Below are positions 51,247-58,638 of a DNA stretch of 64,000 nucleotides, in pieces (positions within the stretch are counted from its first letter, which is position 1; the number at the start of each line of letters is the position of its first letter). The position numbers and the translations under genes are program-made. The notes beneath the pieces are model-generated. The model was not told the origin of the DNA and made no database searches. It saw only the letters and a program-made list of their open reading frames with translations. The stretch comes from Microvirga sp052115485 (lineage in GTDB: Bacteria; Pseudomonadota; Alphaproteobacteria; Rhizobiales; Beijerinckiaceae). The stretch spans positions 186,001 to 250,000 of the forward strand of contig NZ_JBFRGU010000006.1 in assembly GCF_052115485.1 (NCBI RefSeq), given 5' to 3'.

Positions 51247-52128
51247 TCAAGGCTCCGGTTTCTCTCCGGTTTTACGTTCCTCCACGTGAAGCGCGTCAGC
51301 AAGCCGCATGCGTGCACTGCCCGGACGCAGCGGCTTCTGCTGATTTTCGTGCGGCGCCCAACCCAGAAGCCAGACGATCTCGAAGGTCGCGAAAATACGC
51401 CCATCGGGATCGGCGAACCGTTCCGCGTAGATTTCCGCCGCGCGCATCAAGGTGCGCCGCTTCAACGGCGTCTTGCGACGGTCGATCAACGCGTTGGTCA
51501 GGCCCATGCGGCGCAAATCCCGCATGAGCGAAAACGGGTCGGCATAGCGCACGCGGATCGTTTCCGAATCCGTGACAGGCAATGCAAACTTGGCCCGCTG
51601 GAGCAGACTGCCGAGATCGCGCACATCGGCAAAGGGCGCAACGCGCGGACTCACTCCGCCCTCGATCTCCGCCTCCGCCGTCGTGAAGGCCTGTCGCAAC
51701 TCGGTCAGGGTCGCTCCGCCGAAAAGGGCCGCCACGAACAACCCATCCGGCTTCAAGGCCTGCCTGATCTGCACCAGCGCGCCGGGCAGATCGTTGACGC
51801 TTTGCAAGGCGAGAAGGGAGATCGCGAGATCGAACCGCGCATCGCTGAAAGGCAAACTCTCTTCGTCGCCGAGAATGGCGCCTTCCTCGGCGACCGGGGA
51901 CAGCCGCACCACCTGTTCGGCCCGCCCGGTCCGAAGTAACATCTTTGCCGCGAGCGGGGTCGGCGTTCCCACATCGAGAGCGAGCGAGAATTGCCGCAAC
52001 ACGGTCGAAAGCCGCTCGTCGAGATCTTCCGCGACGCGGGCAAGGAGGAAATCCGCGTATCCCGCGTTGAGGGCGCGCTGAAGTCGCTGGCGGGCGAGCG
52101 GTCGGTCGAAAACGAGGGGCGCTGTCAT
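51247..52128 (-). CDS. SAM-dependent methyltransferase (BioC/NDUFAF5-like)
   Basis: A 293-residue class I methyltransferase-fold protein. It starts with VFDRPLARQRLQRALNAGYADFLLARVAEDLDERL, as in the NDUFAF5 family that hydroxylates an arginine of complex I subunit NDUFS7; the SAM region is the weak LALDVGTPT and LVQIRQALKPDGLFVAALFGG. The glycine motif is incomplete. ATG 52128 is the family start. It diverges from comF. Complex I assembly is an inference from family. Confidence 0.83.
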   Translation of the reverse strand: MTAPLVFDRPLARQRLQRALNAGYADFLLARVAEDLDERLSTVLRQFSLALDVGTPTPLAAKMLLRTGRAEQVVRLSPVAEEGAILGDEESLPFSDARFDLAISLLALQSVNDLPGALVQIRQALKPDGLFVAALFGGATLTELRQAFTTAEAEIEGGVSPRVAPFADVRDLGSLLQRAKFALPVTDSETIRVRYADPFSLMRDLRRMGLTNALIDRRKTPLKRRTLMRAAEIYAERFADPDGRIFATFEIVWLLGWAPHENQQKPLRPGSARMRLADALHVEERKTGEKPEP

Positions 52129-52244
52129 GGCATGCCCGGTATGGCGCGGAATAAGGGCAGCGCCAAGAGGGTAGTGACAGGGCTTGGCCAAGACGGGGAT
52201 CGGCACTAGTCGCCTCCGCGCGATCCTTCGGCTAAGCTCGTCAT

Positions 52245-53021
52245 ATGAACGAGACGACAAAGCCCACGCAGCACAGCTTGCGCCTTTTGCATATGGCGCA
52301 TGGAGTTGCGCGCGCCGCATTGGGCCTGCTCTATCCACCGACCTGTATTGCCTGCCACGCGGCCACGGGCGAACCGCACAGCCTATGCGCCGCATGCTGG
52401 TCAGGCATTCGCTTCATCGAGCGGCCCTATTGCGAGCGGCTGGGCACGCCGTTCGCCGTCGATCTCGGCACGCCGCTTCTGTCGCCCGCAGCTATCGCCG
52501 ATCCTCCCGTTTTCGCCCGCGCCAGGGCGGTCGCTCAGTATGATGGCACGGCCAGCGCCCTCATCCACCGCCTCAAATATGCGGACCGGCCAGAACTCGC
52601 CCGGGCGCTTGGCACGATGATGACCCGCGCCGGAGCGGAATTGTTGCGGGAGACCGATGTGATCGTGCCGGTGCCGCTTCACCGCTGGCGGCTCTGGCAA
52701 AGGCGTTTCAATCAGGCAATGGCGCTTGCAAACGTGGTCGCGCGCCAAAACGACATTCCTTGCAATCCATCCCTTCTTGCCCGCGTCAAGCACACGCGCC
52801 AGCAGGTCGGTCTCACCAAGACCCAGCGCCAGGAAAACCTGCAAGGCGCTTTTCGCGTCCCGGAGGAGGCTCGCCCTGCGGTCAAAGGCAAGCGGATTCT
52901 TCTCATCGACGACGTGCTCACCACGGGCTCGACGGCGAACGCCGCTTCGCGCGCGCTGCTGAAAGCCGGAGCGGCCCAGGTGGATATCCTCGCCTTCGCG
53001 AGAGTTGTCGCGGAGGGCTAA
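52245..53021 (+). CDS. ComF family protein (phosphoribosyltransferase fold)
   Basis: A 258-residue protein with an N-terminal zinc-ribbon-like set of cysteines (CIACHAATGEPHSLCAACW) and a PRTase domain whose PRPP-binding motif is RILLIDDVLTTGSTANAASR. ComF homologues are implicated in DNA uptake, but in rhizobia function is unproven. It heads a co-oriented run with grxC, a nitrilase and DUF1178 with short spacers. Confidence 0.92.
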   Translation: MNETTKPTQHSLRLLHMAHGVARAALGLLYPPTCIACHAATGEPHSLCAACWSGIRFIERPYCERLGTPFAVDLGTPLLSPAAIADPPVFARARAVAQYDGTASALIHRLKYADRPELARALGTMMTRAGAELLRETDVIVPVPLHRWRLWQRRFNQAMALANVVARQNDIPCNPSLLARVKHTRQQVGLTKTQRQENLQGAFRVPEEARPAVKGKRILLIDDVLTTGSTANAASRALLKAGAAQVDILAFARVVAEG

Positions 53022-53059
53022 GGCTTCCTATATGTCGGAACGAGTTTGAAAGAGCCCCC

Positions 53060-53317
53060 ATGCCACCCATCACGATCTACACAAAAAGCTGGTGCCCCTA
53101 TTGCACATCCGCCAAGGCGCTTTTTGGCGAGAAAGGCGCAGCCTTCACCGAAATCGACATCGAAAAGACACCGGAAGCCCGCGCGGAGATGATCGCGAAG
53201 GCCGGCGGCCGCACCAGCGTGCCGCAGATCTTTATCGGCACACAACATGTGGGTGGCTGCGACGATCTCTATGCCCTTGACGACAAGGGTGGGTTGGAGC
53301 CCCTTCTACAAGCGTAA
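53060..53317 (+). CDS. grxC: Glutaredoxin 3
   Basis: An 85-residue dithiol glutaredoxin with the active site CPYC (residues 12-15), the cis-Pro motif TSVPQIFIG and the glutathione-binding GGCDDLYALD. It reduces protein disulfides and glutathionylated proteins in the cytoplasm. It lies 38 bases after comF and 19 bases before the nitrilase gene. Confidence 0.95.
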   Translation: MPPITIYTKSWCPYCTSAKALFGEKGAAFTEIDIEKTPEARAEMIAKAGGRTSVPQIFIGTQHVGGCDDLYALDDKGGLEPLLQA

Positions 53318-53336
53318 ATCAGGAGCCGAGAGCCCC

Positions 53337-54197
53337 ATGACCACCCGTTTCACCGCCGCCTGCGTCCAGATGCGTTCGGGACGCGATCCGCTGAAAAACC
53401 GTGATTCGGCGGTCGCCTTGGTCCGTGAGGCTGCGTCGCGCGGGGCCGATTTCGTTCAGACGCCGGAGATGACCTCCCTTGTCGAGCGCACCCGCGGCGA
53501 CATGCTGGCGAAGGTCGGCCCGCAGGAGACCGACCCGACCCTGGCGAGCCTGCGCGAAGTCGCCCGTGAACGCGGCACGGTCATTCAGGTCGGCTCCATT
53601 GCCGTGAAGGCCGGCGACAAGGTCGCCAATCGCGCCTTTCTCATCGGTGCAAACGGTGAGATCGTAGCCTCTTACGACAAGGTCCACCTGTTCGATGTAG
53701 ACCTGCCGAACGGTGAAAACTGGCGCGAATCGGCCACTTATACCGGCGGCGACAAGGCGGTTCTCGCCGAAACCCCATGGGGCCTTCTCGGGCTGACGAT
53801 CTGCTACGACGTGCGCTTCGCCGCGCTCTACCGCGCTCTTGCGGAAGCGGGCGCGTCCTTCCTCTCGGCTCCGGCCTGTTTCACGAAACAGACAGGAGAG
53901 GCCCATTGGAACATCCTGCACCGGGCGCGCGCCATCGAGACCGGGTCCTTCATGATCTCGGCAGCGCAAGGCGGTCTGCATGAGGACGGACGCGAGACCT
54001 TCGGCCATTCGATCATCGTCGATCCCTGGGGCCGCGTTCTCGCGGAAGCGGGCTCCGAGCCCGGCGTCATTCTCGCCGAGATCGATCCGGCGCTTGTAAT
54101 CGACGCGCGCTCGCGCATTCCGACATTGAAGAACGCACGGCCCTTCACCCTCGAGCGCGCTTCACATGTCCTCGCGACGCAGGCCAAGAAAGCTTGA
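53337..54197 (+). CDS. Carbon-nitrogen hydrolase (Nit/omega-amidase type)
   Basis: A 286-residue nitrilase-superfamily amidase. The catalytic triad is visible: Glu in FVQTPEMTS, Lys in YDKVHLFDVD and Cys in GLTICYDVRFAALYR. The close match to Nit2/omega-amidase motifs (ARAIETGSFMISAAQGG) suggests hydrolysis of alpha-ketoglutaramate or of deaminated glutathione. The position right after grxC favours the latter (Nit1-like) role, which is inference. Confidence 0.91.
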   Translation: MTTRFTAACVQMRSGRDPLKNRDSAVALVREAASRGADFVQTPEMTSLVERTRGDMLAKVGPQETDPTLASLREVARERGTVIQVGSIAVKAGDKVANRAFLIGANGEIVASYDKVHLFDVDLPNGENWRESATYTGGDKAVLAETPWGLLGLTICYDVRFAALYRALAEAGASFLSAPACFTKQTGEAHWNILHRARAIETGSFMISAAQGGLHEDGRETFGHSIIVDPWGRVLAEAGSEPGVILAEIDPALVIDARSRIPTLKNARPFTLERASHVLATQAKKA

Positions 54198-54279
54198 TCG
54201 GGCAAGAGACAGCGTCATTCGTTTTCCACTTGCCGTTTTCCACCTTGGCCTCGCGCCGTCCAATCCTTATTTCGAAGAC

Positions 54280-54720
54280 ATGATCAAATACGCCCTGGCC
54301 TGTGAGAAGGCCCACGATTTCGAAAGCTGGTTCCCCTCGAGCGAGGCGTTTGAGACTCAACGCAAGCGCGGCTTCGTGACTTGCCCGTTCTGCCATTCGG
54401 ACAAGATCGAAAAGCAGATCATGGCGCCGTCCATCGCCCGTAAAGACAAGGCGCCTGTGTCGACCGAGCCGCAACCGGTCGCGGCACTGACCGAGAAGGA
54501 GCGCGAGATCCGCGCCATGCTGCGCGCCCTGCGCGAGCAGGTGATCCAAAATGCGGAGAATGTCGGCACGGGCTTTGCAGAAGAAGCCCGCAAGATGCAT
54601 TACGGCGAGGCCGAACAGCGCTCCATCTATGGCGAGACCGATCACAGCGAGGCCAAGGCCCTTCTGGAGGAAGGGATCGACGTATTGCCGCTTCCGCTGA
54701 TTCCCGACGACAGGAACTAG
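54280..54720 (+). CDS. DUF1178 family protein
   Basis: A 146-residue cytoplasmic protein of DUF1178. The first residues, MIKYALACEKAHDFESWFPSSEAFE, together with the CPFC motif give three cysteines in a zinc-ribbon-like arrangement. The middle is charged and helical (TEKEREIRAMLRALREQVIQNAENVGTGFAEEARKMHYGE). Function is unknown. ATG 54280 is used because the family begins there. It closes the comF-grxC-nitrilase run, 82 bases after the nitrilase stop. Confidence 0.9.
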   Translation: MIKYALACEKAHDFESWFPSSEAFETQRKRGFVTCPFCHSDKIEKQIMAPSIARKDKAPVSTEPQPVAALTEKEREIRAMLRALREQVIQNAENVGTGFAEEARKMHYGEAEQRSIYGETDHSEAKALLEEGIDVLPLPLIPDDRN

Positions 54721-54806
54721 AGCATGAAACCGGTTGTTCGCCCGGATCATGCGGCAATAGACCTAGAGCTTGATCATGTCTGCTTGAAACACGATCAAGC
54801 TCTAGC
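54719..54806. repeat. Dispersed repeat copy C plus 13-base hairpin
   Basis: The left part (TAGAGCATGAAACCGGTTGT to CGCCCGGATCATGCGG) is the module of copies A and D with an internal deletion. The right part is a separate hairpin: CTAGAGCTTGATC (54763-54775) and GATCAAGCTCTAG (54793-54805), 13 perfect bases with a 17-base loop. It fills the space between the convergent DUF1178 and cupredoxin genes and may terminate both. Confidence 0.8.
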
Positions 54807-54808
54807 GC

Positions 54809-55138
54809 CTATTTTTGCGTGACGCTGATCCGCCCGATCATGTTCGGGTGGAAGCGGCAGAAGTAATCGATCGTACCGGCTTTCCTGATGACGATGCGGC
54901 CAGTCTTGCCGGGCGCGAGCAACACATCCCAATCACCCATTCTTGCCGTCGCGGTGTGAGCGATAAAATCCGCATTGGTCCATTCGATGATATCGCCAAC
55001 ATGCGCTGAGATCTGCTCGGGTGAAAAAGTGAGCTTGTCGACGCGGATCCGAAAGACTTCGGCATGCGCGGCCGCGCTCGACTGTGAGAGCGCGGCCGCG
55101 ACGATGCTGCTCCAGAAACGCAGCCGGGCGGGCATCAT
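54809..55138 (-). CDS. Amicyanin-like cupredoxin
   Basis: A 109-residue periplasmic blue-copper protein with a signal peptide. The type 1 copper ligands are visible: His in AHTATA, then Cys, His and Met in YFCRFHPNM. It may carry electrons or scavenge copper; the partner is unknown. Its ATG overlaps the DUF4142 stop by four bases (two tandem ATGs), so the pair is translationally coupled. Confidence 0.88.
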   Translation of the reverse strand: MMPARLRFWSSIVAAALSQSSAAAHAEVFRIRVDKLTFSPEQISAHVGDIIEWTNADFIAHTATARMGDWDVLLAPGKTGRIVIRKAGTIDYFCRFHPNMIGRISVTQK

Positions 55139-55659
55139 TTGAGCGTTGCCGTCAGTTGTTCCGCATGCTGCTGGTGGCCCTCGAAGATCTTGAGGCCGGT
55201 GGAAAGCAAGTCCTTCAACTCGCCATTGGTCGCTGACGGAATCAAAGTGTCTTGCAGCGCGCCATTGACCGTCTTGTGGTAAGCGACCTCGTTCTCCGCA
55301 TAGGCTTTATCGAAAGCGGCGCCATTCAGTTTCGAAAGCTTGGCGTGCTCTTCGTTCGCCTGTTTGACGAGAGCTTTGCTGGTGTCGTTATCCTGCGGTG
55401 TAACGTTGAGCTTCTTAACGAGTGCCAGCGCTTTCTGGTTCACGGCCTTGTGATCGCGCACCATGTCGTTTGCAAAGGCCCTAACATCCTTATTCTTCGA
55501 TTTCTTCAGGGCCAGCTGGGCCGCATTGATGTCGATGACGCCGGCCGTGTAGGCGATGTGTGCGATCTGCGGATCCGTTGGCTTAGCGGTTTGAGCCGTC
55601 GCGCCCATCGATGACAACAGAAGTCCCGCCAACAAGACGCTTCCTCGAATGAACGACAT
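55135..55659 (-). CDS. DUF4142 domain-containing protein
   Basis: A 174-residue exported protein with signal peptide and a ferritin-like four-helix bundle of the DUF4142 type (QIAHIAYTAGVIDINAAQLAL; VRAFANDMVRDHKAVNQKAL; YAENEVAYHKTVNGALQDTL). Family members are often general-stress-responsive periplasmic proteins; the histidines may bind metal. ATG 55659 is preferred because of GGAGGAAATC. A 24-base tandem repeat lies just upstream. Confidence 0.88.
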   Translation of the reverse strand: MSFIRGSVLLAGLLLSSMGATAQTAKPTDPQIAHIAYTAGVIDINAAQLALKKSKNKDVRAFANDMVRDHKAVNQKALALVKKLNVTPQDNDTSKALVKQANEEHAKLSKLNGAAFDKAYAENEVAYHKTVNGALQDTLIPSATNGELKDLLSTGLKIFEGHQQHAEQLTATLK

Positions 55660-55687
55660 GATTTCCTCCGTCGTTGAAGCCCCCAAG

Positions 55688-55735
55688 TCCTGTACGCCGT
55701 GAGTGAAATGGTCCTGTACGCCGTGAGTGAAATGG
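55688..55735. repeat. Perfect 24-base tandem duplication upstream of DUF4142
   Basis: The 24-base unit beginning TCCTGTACGCCGTGAGTG occurs twice, back to back and identical, 29 bases upstream of the DUF4142 start codon. It lies in the 5' untranslated region or promoter. The remainder of the gap to 55908 shows nothing convincing. Confidence 0.9.
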
Positions 55736-55908
55736 ATCACACGTCGGAAAAGACCGTCCCTTGCGTGAAATTTAATTCCTGAACACCAATGGCGATTTCC
55801 TTGCGCCGTTCCAACGGCCGAGTCTCATGAGACCTCTCCCCCGCAGCTGCTTTTCTTCGTGCGTTAGCGCTCCATTTCCGTTCCAGCGGCAAAGCTTTGG
55901 AGATTTGT

Positions 55909-56424
55909 TTGACAGTCTTCTTCACCAGCGACACGCATTTCGGCGACCCGCGCGTTCTGACCAAGGATCATCGCCCCTTCAGGACCGTCGCCGAACATGA
56001 CGAGGCGTTGATTGCGCTCTGGAACGAGGCAGTCTCGGATAAGGATACGATCTGGCATCTTGGCGATTTCGCTCTGCATGTGACGGTGGAGCGGATCGTG
56101 GAGTTACTGGCTCGCCTCCATGGCGAGAAGCATCTGATTACTGGCAACAACGATGGCCCTGACACGGTTGCCGCGAAAGGGTGGAAGAGCGTTCAGGCCT
56201 ATGCCGAACTGCATCTCGAGGACAAAGATCTGGTGCTCTGCCACTACGCCTTCCGAACCTGGAAAAACAACGCGAAGGGTTGGATCGATCTGCACGGGCA
56301 CTCCCATGGTCGGCTCTCGCACCAGACGCGCCAATACGATGTCGGGGTCGATGTCTGGGATTATCGCCCTGTGACGTTGGAGACCCTGCGGACAACCCGC
56401 CGGCGGCAGAAATCGGCCTCCTAG
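55909..56424 (+). CDS. Metallophosphoesterase family protein
   Basis: A 171-residue calcineurin-like phosphoesterase. Metal-binding motifs run in order: FFTSDTHFGD (near residue 3), WHLGDFA, GNNDGP, LCHYAFRTW and HGHSHGRL. The substrate is unknown. TTG 55909 is chosen because GGAGA lies five bases upstream; a TTG at 55897 would add four residues. There is no ATG before the first metal motif. It ends at dispersed-repeat copy D. Confidence 0.86.
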   Translation: MTVFFTSDTHFGDPRVLTKDHRPFRTVAEHDEALIALWNEAVSDKDTIWHLGDFALHVTVERIVELLARLHGEKHLITGNNDGPDTVAAKGWKSVQAYAELHLEDKDLVLCHYAFRTWKNNAKGWIDLHGHSHGRLSHQTRQYDVGVDVWDYRPVTLETLRTTRRRQKSAS

Positions 56425-56524
56425 AGCATGATCAGAACAAGTGGAATCCGGTTGTTCGCCCGGATCATGCGGCATCGAAAGAATCGAGAGTTTGATCGTT
56501 TCAATCTGATACGATCAAACTCTA
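56422..56524. repeat. Dispersed repeat copy D plus 13-base hairpin
   Basis: The left module (TAGAGCATGATCAGAACAAG to CGCCCGGATCATGCGG) is the most complete plus-strand copy. A second hairpin follows: AGAGTTTGATCGT (56487-56499) and ACGATCAAACTCT (56511-56523), perfect over 13 bases. Its sequence differs from the hairpin in copy C though the layout is the same. It separates the phosphoesterase and nhaA genes. Confidence 0.82.
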
Positions 56525-56581
56525 GACCTTTCCCCCGACGACTGCGCGACTTAAAGAAAGTCAGCTTCAAAGGAGAGACGT

Positions 56582-57781
56582 GTGGATCACGAACAAGGCT
56601 CCGCCAAGCCTGCGCGGCACATTTCCCTCTTACGCACATTCCTGGGCAGCGAGGCGGCGAGCGGCGTCATCCTCATGGGAGTGACAGTTCTTGCCCTGAT
56701 CGTCGCCAATTCACCCCTCGCCGACGCCTATTTCCACGCGCTCCACATCGAGGTTCTCGGTCTCAGCATTCTGCACTGGATCAACGATGCGCTGATGGCG
56801 CTGTTTTTCCTGCTCGTCGGGCTCGAGATCAAGCGCGAATTCCTTGACGGTCAGTTGTCGACCTGGTCCCGACGGATGTTGCCGGGCATCGCCGCTTTCG
56901 GAGGCATGGTCATTCCGGCATTCGTCTTTCTCGTGGTCACGTGGAGCGACCCGTCGCTTCGTCGAGGCTGGGCGATTCCCGCCGCGACCGACATTGCCTT
57001 CGCCCTCGGCGTCCTCGCGATTCTCGGCTCGCGCGTACCGGCTTCGTTGAAGATCTTTCTCACCGCACTCGCCATTCTGGACGATCTGGGCGCGATCATC
57101 ATCATCGCCTTTTTCTACACGGAAGGTCTCAATCTGCCGATGCTCGGGGCCGCCGCCGTGTGCGTGGCCGCGCTCATCGCTCTTAACCGCCTCGGCATCG
57201 TCCGACTCGCGCCGTATCTCATCACCGGCGCGCTGCTTTGGTTCTTCGTTCTGAAATCGGGCATCCACGCAACGCTGGCGGGCGTCGTTCTCGCCCTGAC
57301 CGTGCCTCTCCATCCCAACCCAGAGGCGGTTTCGCCGCTTCTCAAGCTGGAGCACGCGCTCCAGCCGTGGGTCGCCTTTGCCATCATTCCGATCTTCGGT
57401 TTCGCGAATGCCGGCGTGCCTCTTGGAAATCTGACAATGGACAGCCTGCTGAGCCCGCTTCCTCTCGGCATCGCGCTCGGGCTCATCATTGGCAAGCAGG
57501 TCGGGGTGTTCGGCTTCTCGATGCTCGCCGTGAAACTGCGCCTCGCCGATGTTCCGGCTCGTGCCACGATCACGCAATTCTACGGCGTCGCCCTTCTGTG
57601 CGGCATCGGGTTCACCATGAGCCTGTTCATTGGCGCGCTGGCTTTCGAGAAAACCCCGGAGCTGATGAGCGCGACCAAGATCGGCGTGCTCGCGGGCTCC
57701 TTCCTCTCGGCGCTTGCGGGCTGGCTTATCCTGGTCTTCACCGACAACCGGGCTCAGGCCCGTTCGGCGAGGAGCATATAA
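56582..57781 (+). CDS. nhaA: Na+/H+ antiporter NhaA
   Basis: A 399-residue antiporter with about twelve helices. The ion-binding aspartates are in LAILDDLGAIIIIAFFYT, and AATDIAFALGVLAILGSRVP and GFTMSLFIGALAFE are typical. It expels Na+ in exchange for protons. The start is GTG 56582, with AAAGGAGAGAC directly upstream. Its last 28 bases overlap the convergent ubiG gene. Confidence 0.95.
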   Translation: MDHEQGSAKPARHISLLRTFLGSEAASGVILMGVTVLALIVANSPLADAYFHALHIEVLGLSILHWINDALMALFFLLVGLEIKREFLDGQLSTWSRRMLPGIAAFGGMVIPAFVFLVVTWSDPSLRRGWAIPAATDIAFALGVLAILGSRVPASLKIFLTALAILDDLGAIIIIAFFYTEGLNLPMLGAAAVCVAALIALNRLGIVRLAPYLITGALLWFFVLKSGIHATLAGVVLALTVPLHPNPEAVSPLLKLEHALQPWVAFAIIPIFGFANAGVPLGNLTMDSLLSPLPLGIALGLIIGKQVGVFGFSMLAVKLRLADVPARATITQFYGVALLCGIGFTMSLFIGALAFEKTPELMSATKIGVLAGSFLSALAGWLILVFTDNRAQARSARSI

Positions 57782-58497
57782 TTGACCGCCATATCCCCCG
57801 ACAACGACCAGATACCGGTGAGCGGATTGTAGGTCACGCCCTTCTCATCCGTGACGTTGAAGCCCGCCTTCGCCAGCGCCGCCGCCAATTCATCCGGCGT
57901 CACGAACTTGTCCCAGTCATGGGTGCCCTTGGGCAGCCAGCGCAGGAGATATTCCGCCCCGACGATGGCGAGCGCGAAGGACCGCATGGTCCGGTTCAAG
58001 GTCGCCATGGCGAGCCCACCGCCAGGCTTCACCGCTTGTCCGCAGGCGTTCACGAAGGCCTGCACGTCGGCCACGTGTTCCACCACTTCCATGGCAAGCA
58101 CCATGTCGAAGGTGTCCCCCTTGGCGACCACGGACTCCACCGTCTCGTTGCGATAATCGACGGGAACGCCGGAGCGCTCTGCGTGGAGTTTCGCGACCGC
58201 GATATTGGTCGGCGCAGGATCGAGCCCCGTCACCTTGGCTCCGAGCCGGGCGAGCGGCTCTGAGAGCACTCCGCCGCCGCAACCGACGTCGAGGATGGTG
58301 AGCCCCTCCAGTGAGCGGGCGGAACGCGGGTCGCGCCCGAACCGGCGGCAGGCCTCATCGCGGATATAGGCCAATCGCACCGGGTTGAACCGGTGGAGCA
58401 CCTTCATCGCGCCCTTCGGGTCCCACCAGGTCTCCGCGATGCTCTCGAAACGGGCGACCTCTTCCGGATCGATGGTTGTCGTCTTAGCGTCCGCCAT
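57754..58497 (-). CDS. ubiG: Ubiquinone biosynthesis O-methyltransferase
   Basis: A 247-residue bifunctional 2-polyprenyl-6-hydroxyphenol methylase / 3-demethylubiquinol methyltransferase. The N terminus EVARFESIAETWWDPKGAMKVLHRFNPVRL and motif I LDVGCGGGVLSEPLARLGA are diagnostic. ATG 58497 is the family start; further in-frame sequence upstream is not similar. It diverges from lysC, the usual order in this group, and its 3' end overlaps nhaA by 28 bases. Confidence 0.95.
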   Translation of the reverse strand: MADAKTTTIDPEEVARFESIAETWWDPKGAMKVLHRFNPVRLAYIRDEACRRFGRDPRSARSLEGLTILDVGCGGGVLSEPLARLGAKVTGLDPAPTNIAVAKLHAERSGVPVDYRNETVESVVAKGDTFDMVLAMEVVEHVADVQAFVNACGQAVKPGGGLAMATLNRTMRSFALAIVGAEYLLRWLPKGTHDWDKFVTPDELAAALAKAGFNVTDEKGVTYNPLTGIWSLSGDMAVNYMLLAERA

Positions 58498-58597
58498 AAA
58501 GAACTCCCGCCCCTTCCCGTATGGGAAGGTAAATGCAATCGGCCGCGTTGACACGGCGCGCCCTCGCCGTCATGTATACGCGCCTTTTCGCTTCGCG

Positions 58598-58616
58598 AAG
58601 GGGCAAATTTCCCCTT
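58598..58616. promoter_or_regulatory. Hairpin in the lysC leader
   Basis: AAGGGG (58598-58603) and CCCCTT (58611-58616) pair around CAAATTT, followed by TATC, 23 bases before the lysC start. A TTGACA at 58548-58553 and a TGTATA-type element at 58573-58578 upstream might be a promoter but the spacing (19 bases) is long. Function is unknown. Confidence 0.35.
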
Positions 58617-58638
58617 TATCGAACGGCCTCCTTCACAC

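Noticed and set aside
55741..55800. Possible general-stress (EcfG-type) promoter on the minus strand (GGAATT ... CGGT) before DUF4142.
   Set aside because: Both elements deviate from the GGAAC/CGTT consensus and the spacing is not ideal.
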